Part shown: in pieces, positions 45,443 through 54,436 of the stretch
Position numbering within the stretch: the first letter of the stretch is position 1
Layout of the letters: each line of letters opens with the position of its first letter
NCBI RefSeq assembly: GCF_030161875.1
Contig: NZ_BSVA01000001.1
Span: 1,302,001 to 1,366,000, forward strand
DNA: 64,000 nt
Direction: 5' to 3'
Origin: Homoserinibacter gongjuensis
GTDB taxonomy: Bacteria; Actinomycetota; Actinomycetes; Actinomycetales; Microbacteriaceae
Notes under the pieces: model-generated
Database searches by the model: none
Seen by the model: only the letters and a program-made list of their open reading frames with translations
Told to the model about the DNA's origin: nothing
Position numbers and translations under genes: made by a program

Positions 45443-46580
45443 ATGACCACCTCGACGACCGTGCGCGCCGACAGCGCCGCCGCCACCCCGACCGCGACGG
45501 GCGGCACCCGCATCCATCTCGAGCACGTCACGAAGGACTACGGCCTCGCCGTGCCCGCCGTCGACGACATCACGCTCACGATCGAGCCGGGCGAGTTCAT
45601 GACGCTGCTCGGCCCCTCGGGCTCGGGCAAGACCACGACCCTCAACCTCATCGCCGGCTTCGAGAGCCTCACCGAGGAAGGATCGCCCTCAACGGCGCCG
45701 ACGTCGGCAAGCTGCCGCCGCACAAGCGCGATCTGGGCATGCTGTTCCAGAACTACGCGCTCTTCCCGCACATGACCGTCGCGCAGAACGTCGCGTACCC
45801 GTTGCGGGAACGCCGGATGTCGAAGGAGCTGATCGCGCAGAAGGTCGCCGCCGTGCTCGAGCTCGTGCAGCTGACCGGTCGCGACGACCACTACCCCACG
45901 CAGCTCTCGGGCGGACAGCAGCAGCGCGTGGCGCTCGCGCGCGCGATCGTGTTCGACCCCAAGGCGCTGCTGCTCGATGAGCCGCTCGGGGCACTCGACC
46001 GCAACCTGCGCGGCGCGCTGCAGGCCGAGATCCGCCGCATCCACCGCGAGGTGGGATCGACGTTCGTGTTCGTGACGCACGACCAGGAAGAGGCCATGAA
46101 CCTCTCCGACCGCATCGCCCTGTTCAACCAGGGCCACATCGAGCAGGTCGGCAGCCCCGAGGAGCTCTACCGCCGGCCCGAGACGCTCTTCACCGCGCGG
46201 TTCCTCGGCGACTCGAACGTCTTCGAGCTCGCCGGGGAGCGGATGGCGCACGCGTGGGCTGGGAGGACCGCGAGTGGGCCGTCGATCCCGCCACCATCGC
46301 GACGCATCCCGGCGTGCGGCGCCAGGCGGCGGTCGTGGTGCGACCCGAGGACATCGGGATCGCGACCGTGGGTGCCGCGCTGCCGGCGGATGCGAACTCG
46401 GTCGGCGCACGCGTGGTCGACCTCGAATACATGGGCGCGTACCGCACCGCCATGCTCGCCTTCGGCGCGGCAGGCGTGACGGGCCGCGCGCGGATCGACG
46501 CCTTCGACGCGTCGGTCGCGATCGGAGACGAGGTGATCGCGCACTGGCGCCCCGAGCGCCAGCGCCTCGTCGCTGCATGA
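45443..46580 (+). CDS. ABC transporter ATP-binding protein, PotA type (two frame breaks)
   Basis: About 379 residues. Walker A is [18 protein letters not shown], the Q-loop [13 protein letters not shown], the signature [15 protein letters not shown], Walker [14 protein letters not shown] and the switch His in [13 protein letters not shown]-terminal TOBE-like domain ([24 protein letters not shown]) follows. Frames break near 45680-45681 (one G missing; [20 protein letters not shown]) and at 46256-46258 (G4 read as G3; [13 protein letters not shown]). Energises the permeases at 43673 and 44566. Confidence 0.85.
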
Positions 46581-46584
46581 GACG

Positions 46585-46700
46585 TCGCGGCCGACCTCGG
46601 TGGGCCGCGATCCCGACGGCTGGGACTCCGTCGAACATCCGCTTCCGCGGATGCCAACTCCAGAGAACACGTACACCCGAGTCCGGCGACCGCCGGACTC
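46585..46700 (+). promoter_or_regulatory. Two hairpins before the binding-protein gene
   Basis: TCGCGGCC/GGCCGCGA (46585-46592 and 46603-46610) and the perfect 9-bp stem GAGTCCGGC-GACC-GCCGGACTC (46679-46700) lie between the ATPase stop and the binding-protein start. The second ends 23 bases before the ATG. They may block readthrough or protect the binding-protein mRNA. Confidence 0.5.
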
Positions 46701-46723
46701 TCGACCCGGAGGAACAGACAACG

Positions 46724-47820
46724 ATGTCCCGAATCACATTCCGAACCCGAGCCGGACGGCGCGCCGTCGTCTCCGGCGTGGGCCTCGTCGCGGCCGTAGG
46801 GCTGCTGGCCGGTTGCGCGGGCACCCCGCGCCCGCCGGCAGCGGCGGAGCCGACGACCCCGTCACCATCACCTACGTCGGCTACGGCGGCGCCGGGCAGG
46901 ACGCACAGATCCAGGCCTGGCAGGTGCCCTACACCGAGGCGCACCCGAACGTGACCTTCGTCAACACCTCGCCGCCCGACGTGGCGCAGGTCAAAGCGCA
47001 GGTCGAGGCCGGCGCCGTGCAGTGGGACGTCATCGCGACGGCCCCCTACGCGGCCGAGCAGAACTGCGACACGCTCTTCGAGCCGCTCGACATCGAGCTC
47101 ACCGTGCCAGAGGAAGACCTCATCCCGGGCTCGGTCGGCAAGTGCTACACGGCCAACTGGATCAACGCGACCCCGATGGCCTACCGCACCGACGCGTTCC
47201 CGAACGGCGGACCGAAGACCGTCGAGGACTTCTTCGACGTCGACAAGTTCCCGGGCCAGCGCGGCTTCGTCACCAACCTGCAGAACGGCATCCTGGAGTA
47301 CGCCTCGATCGCCGCGGGAGCCGACCCGGAGAACCTCTACCCGCTCGACGTCGACAAGGCGCTCGACGAGCTCGAGAAGATCCGCGCGGTGACGACCTTC
47401 GCCCCGAACGTCGGGGCCCTGCAGCAGGCCGTCGCGGCCGACCAGGTTGACATGTTCTTCCTGCCCGACTCGCGCATCGTGCCGCAGCTGGCCGAGGGCG
47501 ATGACCTCACCATCGTGTGGGATGTCACGGTCGCCTCGATCAACGCGTTCGCCGTGCCGAAGGGCTCGACGAAGAAGGCCGCCGTCGAGAAGTTCCTCGC
47601 GAGCGTCATGGAGCCGGGCCCCGTGGCCAAGATCTCGGAGCTGCTTGGTGTCGCACCCATCAACATGGCCGCGAAGCTCAACCTCAACGAGTACGCGAGC
47701 CAGGTCGAGGTCTACAACCCCAAGACCAACCCGGGGATCACGGTGCTGCAGGACATCCCCTGGTACGCCGAGAACTTCAACGACGCGTCGACGAAATTGA
47801 CCAACTGGTTGGCCGGCTGA
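46724..47820 (+). CDS. ABC transporter substrate-binding lipoprotein, PotD type (frame break at 46824-46827)
   Basis: About 365 residues with a lipoprotein signal (VAAVGLLAGCAG, lipobox LAGC) and a PotD/spermidine-binding-like body: VTITYVGYGGAGQDAQI, WDVIATAPYAAEQNCDTLFEP in parts, NWINATPMAYRTDAF. Just after the lipobox the frame changes; reading C5 at 46824-46827 gives GTPAPAGSGGADDPV. It binds the substrate for the 43673-46580 importer. The GGAGG ribosome site lies ten bases upstream and a hairpin just before that. Confidence 0.83.
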
Positions 47821-47874
47821 GTCCGCCAGAGAGTCGAGTCGAATCATGACGACCGCCGGGGAGGTGTTCCCCAT

Positions 47875-48690
47875 GTGAACTACGATCAGGCGATGGCGAA
47901 CACTGAACCCGGCGGCGAGACCTCGAACTTCGACATCCAGTCGGTGTCGCGGGTCGGGCAGATCCTCAGTCTGTTCGGCCCGCGGACCGTCGAGCTCACG
48001 GCGGCGGACATCGCCGAGCGTGTCGGCCTGAACCGCACCACGGCGTACCGCTACGCCATGTCGATGGTGACCGCCGGCATCCTGGAGCGCGGAACCCGCA
48101 AGGGCGCGTTCACGCTCGGAGGCCTCCTGCTGCAGCTCGGCATCCACGCCCTCCACCGGAAGCGGGTCGTCGACATCGCTCCCGGGTACCTCGACGAACT
48201 CGCCCGCACCTCCGGCGCGACGGCCGTCCTGAGCCTGTGGGGGATCGACGCTCCGGTCGTCGCCCTCGTGCAGGAGGACCCGGCCCGCACGGTCCACGTG
48301 ACCGTGCGCCCGGGCACTCAGCTCGACCTCTCGGCGTCGCAGACGCGCGTCTTCCTCGCCCACCTCACCGACCATCTGACGGTCGAGAGGACGATGGAAC
48401 CACTTCCGGCGCCTCAGCGCGCCGAGCTCGAAGCGGCGATCTACACCGCCCGCCGCACCGGCTACTACGTCTCCAAGCTCCCCGACGGGATCTACGGGGC
48501 GGCGGCGCCGGTGTTCGACGAGCACGGGATCTGCGCCACCGTGGCGCTGCTCGGCTCGGAGCTCGGCGCCGACCTCTCGCCCGGTTCCCCGCTCCTCTCG
48601 GCCCTCACCTCGACTGCGGCCGCGCTCGGCGCCGAGCTCGCCGGCCGCGAGGGAGCTCCGAATGCCCAGCTACGACGAGTTGCTGAATGA
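47875..48690 (+). CDS. IclR-family transcriptional regulator
   Basis: A 271-residue IclR regulator: SVSRVGQILSLFGPRTVELT and LTAADIAERVGLNRTTAYRYAMS form the winged helix, followed by an effector domain (VVDIAPGYLDELARTSGATAVLSL in parts; YYVSKLPDGIYGAAAPVFDE). GTG at 47875 is preferred because GGGGAGG lies upstream; an ATG at 47893 has no ribosome site. Its 3' end overlaps the cyclase gene by 29 bases. Confidence 0.86.
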   Translation: MNYDQAMANTEPGGETSNFDIQSVSRVGQILSLFGPRTVELTAADIAERVGLNRTTAYRYAMSMVTAGILERGTRKGAFTLGGLLLQLGIHALHRKRVVDIAPGYLDELARTSGATAVLSLWGIDAPVVALVQEDPARTVHVTVRPGTQLDLSASQTRVFLAHLTDHLTVERTMEPLPAPQRAELEAAIYTARRTGYYVSKLPDGIYGAAAPVFDEHGICATVALLGSELGADLSPGSPLLSALTSTAAALGAELAGREGAPNAQLRRVAE

Positions 48691-49635
48691 GCAGCCACCC
48701 GGCTCCAGTTGGAGCACCTTCGGTGCGGGCGACCAGCTCGGCACCGTCAACTTCCTGACGCCCGAGCGGGTCGCATCCGCCGCGCGGCTCATCCGCACGG
48801 GAAAGCGGTTCAGCCTCGACCATCCGCTCACCGCGTTCGAGCCGTACCCGACGGGAACCCGGCGCCCCATCGAGCACCATGTGTTCGCCAACAACGAGTT
48901 CCACCGCGACGACTGGATCGACTCCTTCTATCTGCAGTCGTCGTCGCAGCTCGACGCCTTGCGCCACATCGGCCATCCGCTGCACGGCTTCTACGGGGGC
49001 TCGCCCCCGATGACAACGCCGAGGGCTCGACCGCGCTCGGCATCCAGAACTACGCGGATGCCGGCATCGCCGGTCGCGGCGTGCTGCTGGACGTGCCGCG
49101 GTTCTTCGCCGATCGCGGCCTCGACTACGACACGGAGCGCACCATCCGCATCGACGCGCGCATGCTCGACGAGCTCGCGGCCTTCCACGACGTCGAGTTC
49201 CACGGGGGCGAGCTGCTGCTGCTGCGCACCGCCTGGGCCGAGCGCTACCTCGCGAAGTCCCCCGAGGAACGCGCCGTGACGCCGTGGCGGCTCTCCCCGG
49301 GCCTCGCGCAGGAGGAGGGCGTGCTGCGCTGGCTGTGGGAGCGCGAGATCGCGCTCGTGGCCGCCGACAACCTCGCGGTCGAGGCCGACCCGGTGCTCGA
49401 GAGCGACTTCCGCTACCCCGGTGAGACGCCTCCCGAGCGGGGCGTCGACCACTCGGGCATGCTGCATCGTCCGCTCATCGCGCTGCTCGGCATGGCGCTC
49501 GGTGAGCTCTGGAAGCTCGACGAGCTCGCCGCCGACTGCGCCGACGACGGCGTCTGGGAGTTCTTCCTCACGGTGAAGCCGCTCAACCTGCCCGGTGCCG
49601 CGGGCTCACCGCCCAACGCGCTCGCCATCAAATGA
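48662..49635 (+). CDS. Cyclase family protein (kynurenine-formamidase-like; frame break at 48995-48999)
   Basis: About 324 residues of the putative cyclase/arylformamidase fold. The N-terminal DQLGTVNFLTPERVA, the metal-binding region SSSQLDALRHIGHPLHGF and the DHSGMLHRPLIALLGM ending are characteristic of the larger group. These metal enzymes hydrolyse amides or lactones. The frame is restored at 48995-48999 if the G5 is G6 (GFYGGLAPDDNAEGSTALG). It overlaps the IclR gene and faces the aldehyde dehydrogenase gene convergently. Confidence 0.8.
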
Positions 49636-49649
49636 CCACCGGTGCGCGC

Positions 49650-51076
49650 TCAGGCGGTGAGGGCGATGTACTTCTCCTCGAGGTACTCCAGGATGCCCTC
49701 GGAGGAGCCCTCGCGCCCGAGGCCGCTCTGCTTGACACCGCCGAAAGGCGCGGCGGGATCGCTCACGACGCCGCGGTTGACGGCCACCATGCCCGCCTCG
49801 AGGCGCCTCGCCACGGCGATCGCCTCGCGCTCCTCGCCGAAGACGTACGCCATGAGGCCGTAGATCGTGTCGTTGGCCATGCGCACGGCCTCGTCGACCT
49901 CGCTGAAGCGCACCACGCTCGTGACCGGGCCGAAGATCTCGGTCTCGGTGATGCGCGATCCGTGCTGCACACCGGTGAGCAGGGTGGGCGCGTAGAAGGC
50001 GCCGGTCTCGGATGCGGTTCCGCCGGTCACGACGACGGCACCCTCCGCGCGCGCGGCGTCGACGAGGGCGGCGACCTTGTCGCGCTCGGTCGTCGACACG
50101 AGCGCGCCGAGCTGGTTCTCGCGGTCGAGCCCCGACCCCACCCGGTAGGCGGCGAGCTCGGCTGCCATCCGCTCGACGAAGGCGTCATGCAGCGAGTCGT
50201 GCACGTAGAAGCGGTTCGCGGCGGTGCAGGCGGAGCCGCCGTTGCGCATCTTGGCCTGGAGGGCCCCGCGACCGCGGTCTCGAGGTCGGCGCCCGGCAGC
50301 ACGACGACCGGCGCGTTGCCACCGAGCTCCATCGAGGCGCTCACGACGCGGTCGGCGCACGCGTGCAGCAGTTCGCGTCCCACCTCGGTCGAGCCGGTGA
50401 ACGAGAGCTTGCGCACCTCGGGGCGCGCGAGCATGGCCGCCACGAGCGGGCCGGTCGGCACGGGGGTCACGAGGTTCACGACGCCGCGCGGCACGCCCAC
50501 GCGGTGCAGCACGTCGACGACGTAGGCGGCCGTCAGCGGGGTCTCGCGAGCGGGCTTGAGGATCGTCGTGCAGCCCGCGGCGAGCGCGGGGCCGAGCTTG
50601 CGGGTGGCCATCGCGGCCGGGAAGTTCCACGGCGTGATGAGCAACGAGACGCCGATCGGCTGTCGATCCACGACGATGCGCTTGTCGCCGCCGGGCGAGA
50701 GCCGGTAGTCGCCCGAGATGCGCACGGCCTCCTCCGAGAACCAGCGGAAGAACTCGGTGGCGTAGCCGGCCTCGCCCATCGCGTCGCTCCACGACTTGCC
50801 GTTCTCGCGCACCATGATCTCGGCGAAGAGCTCGGCCTCCTCGACGAGCACCTCGTAGGCGGCTCGCAACAGTTCCCCGCGCGCGCGAGGGGCGGTGGCC
50901 GCCCAGGACTCCTGCGCGGCGGAGGCCGCGTCGACGGCCGCCATGCAGTCGGCCTCCGTCGCGATCGCGAAGCGCTCGATCACCGAGAGGTCGGACGGGT
51001 CGACCACGTCGAAGCGCTCGTCGCCGCCCCCGGCGCGCCACTGCCCGTCGATGTAGAGGTCGGCTCGCAAGGTCAT
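49650..51076 (-). CDS. NAD(P)-dependent aldehyde dehydrogenase (frame break at 50264-50267)
   Basis: About 475 residues, succinate-semialdehyde-dehydrogenase-like: LLITPWNFPAAMATRK (catalytic Asn), FTGSTEVGRELL, SMELGGNAPVVV (Glu), GGSACTAANRFYV (nucleophile Cys) and GGVKQSGLGREG. The two parts join at 50264-50267 when the C4 is read as C5 (AVAGALQAKMRNGG). Its ATG overlaps the iron-dehydrogenase stop (ATGA), so alcohol to aldehyde to acid oxidation is likely by the pair. Confidence 0.85.
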
Positions 51077-52305
51077 CGGGTGCTCCGTTTCGTGAGGGTG
51101 CCCGCGTGGGCGCGGTGGAGGATCTCGAGCAGAAGCTCGGCGTCGGCACGCAGCGGCGACATCGAGACGAGACGCGCGGATGCCATGCCCAGTTCGGCGA
51201 CGCGCGGCAGCTCGGCGGCGTCGAGGCCGAGCGCCGCGAGCGAGGGCGGCAACCCGATGCGCTGTCCCAGCTCGGCGGTCAGCGCGACCGCGTCGTCGAT
51301 GCGGGCGGCCTCGGAGGTCGCCGTCGAGCCGAGCGCGCGCCCGAGCTCGGCGATGCGGGCGGCGGCGTCCGCATCCACGCGCACGGCGTCGAGCACATAC
51401 GGCAGCAGCAGCCCGGTGCCCACGCCGTGGGCGGTGTGCGTGAGCGCCCCGATCGGGTATTGGAGGGCGTGGGAGAGATGAGTGCCGGTCGCACCGAACG
51501 ACATGCCGCCCACGAGGCTGGCGTAGGCGAGGTGGCGCCGGGCCTCGCGGTGGTCGGGCTCGGCCACGGCGACGGGCAACCACCGGCCGATGCGGCCGGC
51601 CGCGTCGAGCGCGATCACGTCGGAGAAGACGTTGCGGCCCGTGAAGACGGGCAAGGCGGCATCCCAGTGAGCCCCGAGGGGCGCGGCGGTGTACGACTCG
51701 GCGAGGTGCACGAGGGCGTCGATCCCCGAGGCGGCGGTCACCCCGGCCGGCGCTCCCAGGGTCAGCTCGGCGTCGACGATCGCCGCGGCGGGCACGAGGT
51801 ACGGACTCGAGACGCCCACCTTGAGCTCGCGGTCGGGGTCGGTGACGACGGCGACGGGCGTGGCCTCCGACCCGGTGCCCGCGGTGGTGGGCACGGCGAC
51901 CAGCGGCGTGACGGGGCCGGGCACGAGGTTCTCGCCGTAGTAGCGGCTGAGGGGTCCGCCATGGGCGGCGAGCAGGGCCACCACCTTCGCGGCATCGAGC
52001 GCGCTGCCGCCGCCGATCGCGAGGATGACATCCGGGTGGGCCGCGCGCGCCCGCTCGGCGAGCGCGTCGAGCGAGGCGACCGGCAGCTCGGGCAGCACCT
52101 CGGTGGCGACGGTCAGCTGGGCGCCCTCGGCCTCGATCGCGTGCCGGATGCCGGCGAAGGCGGGCGTCGTGGCGACGAACGGGTCGACGATCGCGAAGAC
52201 GCGCCGGCCGAACTCGGCCAGGAGCAGGGGCAGCTGGGCGCGGGCACCCTCGCCCACGTGGATACGGGGCGGCAGACGCAGGGTGCCAGAGGTCGTGTCG
52301 GTCAC
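51073..52305 (-). CDS. Iron-containing alcohol dehydrogenase / maleylacetate-reductase-like
   Basis: A 410-residue group III dehydrogenase. AIGGGSALDAAKV is the NAD-binding loop, VPTTAGTGSEATPVAVVTD the conserved core, and SGIDALVHLAE, THLSHALQYPIGALTHTAHGVG (in parts) supply the iron ligands. The sequence is of the maleylacetate reductase/iron-ADH branch. GTG start at 52305, 72 bases from the divergent IclR gene. First of a two-gene operon with the aldehyde dehydrogenase. Confidence 0.85.
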   Translation of the reverse strand: MTDTTSGTLRLPPRIHVGEGARAQLPLLLAEFGRRVFAIVDPFVATTPAFAGIRHAIEAEGAQLTVATEVLPELPVASLDALAERARAAHPDVILAIGGGSALDAAKVVALLAAHGGPLSRYYGENLVPGPVTPLVAVPTTAGTGSEATPVAVVTDPDRELKVGVSSPYLVPAAAIVDAELTLGAPAGVTAASGIDALVHLAESYTAAPLGAHWDAALPVFTGRNVFSDVIALDAAGRIGRWLPVAVAEPDHREARRHLAYASLVGGMSFGATGTHLSHALQYPIGALTHTAHGVGTGLLLPYVLDAVRVDADAAARIAELGRALGSTATSEAARIDDAVALTAELGQRIGLPPSLAALGLDAAELPRVAELGMASARLVSMSPLRADAELLLEILHRAHAGTLTKRSTR

Positions 52306-52377
52306 ATCCCCGATCCTGGGCGGGGCGAGGCGGATGCTGCCAGAGGGCGTCCCGCGGACCGGGACGGATCGCTGTCG

Positions 52378-53106
52378 ATGCTCGCGCGTGCCTTCCGCCT
52401 GCTCGACGCCTTCACGCCCGACCGCCCCGAGCTCAGCGTGCGGGAGCTCGCTGCTCGCGCCGGCGTGCCGCGTTCCACGACGCATCGCCTCGTCGGCGAG
52501 CTGCTCGCATGGGGCGCGCTCGAGCGGGGCGGACGCGGCGTGCGGCTCGGCGTGAAGCTCTTCGAGTTGGGGGCGATGGCGCCGACTCCGAACCGGCTCG
52601 TGGAGAGCGCATCGGCGCACCTGCACACCCTGCGCGAGGTGACGGGCCTCACCGCGAACCTCGCCATCCGCGAGGGCGACCACGTCGTGTACCTCGAGAA
52701 GATCGGGGCGCGCGATCTTCGGGTTCCGCACTCGCGACTGGGAGGCCGCGGGCTGCTGCATGCGACGGGACTCGGCAAGGCGATCCTCGCCTTCTCGCCG
52801 CAGGCCGACGTCGACACGTATCTCGAGCGGCCCCTCCTCTCCCTCACCCGGGCCACGATCACCGACCCGGATGCGTTGCGCACCGAACTCGCGCGCGTGC
52901 GGCGAGCGGGCGCCGCCTTCGATCTCGCGGAGTCGTTCGACGGACTGTTCTGCGTCGCGGCACCCGTGCGCGACCGGCGCGGGTTCGCCATCGCGGCGCT
53001 CTCGGTGACGGGCGCGACCGCGCGATCGCAGGCTGAGCGTTTCGCCCCGGCGGTGATCGCGACCGCACGGGCGCTCGAGCGCGCGCTCTCCTCGGCGGCG
53101 TCCTGA
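52378..53106 (+). CDS. IclR-family transcriptional regulator
   Basis: A 242-residue regulator: ARAFRLLDAFTPDRPELSV and RELAARAGVPRSTTHRLVGEL (in part) form the winged helix, then a GAF-like effector domain (NLAIREGDHVVYLEKIG; GLLHATGLGKAILAF; RGFAIAALSVTG). The ATG at 52378 gives the usual short leader, but the ribosome site is weak and the true start could be a little upstream. Divergent from the dehydrogenase pair, its likely target. Confidence 0.84.
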   Translation: MLARAFRLLDAFTPDRPELSVRELAARAGVPRSTTHRLVGELLAWGALERGGRGVRLGVKLFELGAMAPTPNRLVESASAHLHTLREVTGLTANLAIREGDHVVYLEKIGARDLRVPHSRLGGRGLLHATGLGKAILAFSPQADVDTYLERPLLSLTRATITDPDALRTELARVRRAGAAFDLAESFDGLFCVAAPVRDRRGFAIAALSVTGATARSQAERFAPAVIATARALERALSSAAS

Positions 53107-53110
53107 GCAG

Positions 53111-53464
53111 CTAGTCGGCCTTCTTGTCGATCTGCTCGAGGAGCTCCTTGAGTGCCTTCTCGATGCTCGTGTGGTCATACTGCCCGGCACGGCTCTCGCC
53201 CGAGATCACGGCGCAGCGATGCACCTTGGTGAAGTCGCCGTAGGGGAACAGGTAGCGGCCCTTGGTGCCCTCTGTCGCATCCGTGTCCTCGCCGAGGAAC
53301 CAGCGGGCGTACTCGGCCATGCCGTGCTTCTCGATGAACGCATTGCCGTCGTCGGCTGAGGGCGCGTGCTCGCTCCAATCGTCGCGCTCGTCGGCCTCGA
53401 AGTCGCCGCCGCGGATGAGTCCGCGAGCGTGGGAGAGCGCGTCGTTGTTGAGTCGGATCGTCAT
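53111..53464 (-). CDS. Conserved hypothetical protein
   Basis: A 117-residue soluble protein with a pattern often seen in high-GC bacteria: DERDDWSEHAPSADDGNAFI, HGMAEYARWFLG, GRYLFPYGDFTKVHRCAVIS and SRAGQYDHTSIEKA. Function unknown; nothing suggests membrane or DNA binding. It is convergent with the IclR gene and shares its upstream gap with the SRPBCC-ArsR operon. Confidence 0.8.
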   Translation of the reverse strand: MTIRLNNDALSHARGLIRGGDFEADERDDWSEHAPSADDGNAFIEKHGMAEYARWFLGEDTDATEGTKGRYLFPYGDFTKVHRCAVISGESRAGQYDHTSIEKALKELLEQIDKKAD

Positions 53465-53549
53465 GGGGTCTCCTTCCCTGTGCTCAGGTCTACGCCCGCC
53501 GTCCGCATGCCTCACACCCCTTGACAGCGGCCGGCGGGGGTTCGGCATG

Positions 53550-53622
53550 TGCAATCACAGGGTTGCGGATGCCGACCGTCAATGCAACTATGGGGTTGCA
53601 GTAAGCGCAACCAAAGAGTTGC
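53550..53622. promoter_or_regulatory. Three TGCAAC-N6-GTTGCA operator-like repeats
   Basis: Copies at 53550-53567 (TGCAAT/GTTGCG), 53583-53600 (perfect TGCAAC/GTTGCA) and 53607-53622 (GCAAC/GTTGC), all with 6-base spacers. They lie before the SRPBCC-ArsR operon. TTGACA at 53521 may be its -35 box. They are likely sites for the ArsR protein encoded there. Confidence 0.6.
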
Positions 53623-53648
53623 ATGAACAGCCTGAGGAGGCCACCATC

Positions 53649-54125
53649 ATGAGCATGACCATCAACGCGCCCGCCGTCTCCGACGAGGAGACCTTCGCGG
53701 TGCGCCGCACCATCCGGATCGCCGCACCTCGCGAGAAGGTGTGGCAGGCAATCACCGAGCCGGCGCACATCTCGCGGTGGTTCGGTCGCACGGTGCTCGA
53801 GGGGCACGGGGTCGGCGCCACCGGCACGATGACCTTCGAGGGCTACGGAACGATTCCCATCCGGGTCGAGGCGATCGATGCGCCGCACTCGATCAGCTAC
53901 CGCTGGTGCAACGACGATGCCGGTGAGCTGCCCGACCACCTCGTCGAGGAGACTTCGACCGTGTTCACCTTCAGCCTCACGGAGGTCGACGAGGGCACGC
54001 AGCTCACGGTGGTCGAGACCGGGTTCGAGGTCACGAGCGACCCGATCGCCAACATCGCCGCGCATCGCACCGGCTGGACCGACGAACTCGACAAGCTCGT
54101 CGCGTTGCTCGAAGGCGGCGCATGA
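53649..54125 (+). CDS. SRPBCC (AHSA1/START-like) protein
   Basis: A 158-residue helix-grip protein: RRTIRIAAPREKVWQAIT, EPAHISRWFG, TMTFEGYG and SYRWCNDD, with the C-terminal helix HRTGWTDELDKLVALL. The AHSA1-like group binds hydrophobic ligands and is often coupled with ArsR regulators, as here. GAGGAGG precedes the ATG. Its stop overlaps the ArsR gene by ATGA. Confidence 0.85.
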   Translation: MSMTINAPAVSDEETFAVRRTIRIAAPREKVWQAITEPAHISRWFGRTVLEGHGVGATGTMTFEGYGTIPIRVEAIDAPHSISYRWCNDDAGELPDHLVEETSTVFTFSLTEVDEGTQLTVVETGFEVTSDPIANIAAHRTGWTDELDKLVALLEGGA

Positions 54126-54436
54126 CCGACACTCTCGTCACGGTGTTCGCGGCGCTCGGCGACGAGACGCGGTGGAGCATCCTGACCGCGCTCGGCGAGG
54201 GCGACGCGTCGGCGTCCGCCCTCGCCGGCCGTCTGCCGGTGAGTCGGCAGGCCATCGCCAAGCACCTCGCGGTATTGCACGAGGTCGGGCTCGTCGAGCC
54301 CGTGCGCGCGGGGCGCGAGGTGCGCTATCGCGTGGTCGGCGCGGAGCTTGCCGCTGTCGCGCGCCGCCTCGAGGTCGTCGGGGTCGCGTGGGACCGCCGT
54401 CTCGCCGCGATCAAGGAGATCGCGGAGGGGTTGTAG
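54122..54436 (+). CDS. ArsR-family transcriptional regulator
   Basis: A 104-residue winged-helix regulator: VFAALGDETRWSILTALGEGD, SASALAGRLPVSRQAIAKHLAVL in parts, and VEPVRAGREVRYRV. No metal-binding Cys pair is visible, so it probably senses a non-metal signal or works with the SRPBCC partner. Likely autoregulated through the TGCAAC repeats. Its 3' end overlaps the convergent cation exporter by 26 bases. Confidence 0.87.
   Translation: MTDTLVTVFAALGDETRWSILTALGEGDASASALAGRLPVSRQAIAKHLAVLHEVGLVEPVRAGREVRYRVVGAELAAVARRLEVVGVAWDRRLAAIKEIAEGL

Noticed and set aside
45538-48525. A 995-residue open frame antisense to the ABC ATPase, binding-protein and IclR genes
   Set aside because: All three plus-strand genes have clear family motifs; the antisense frame is a composition artefact with no domain.
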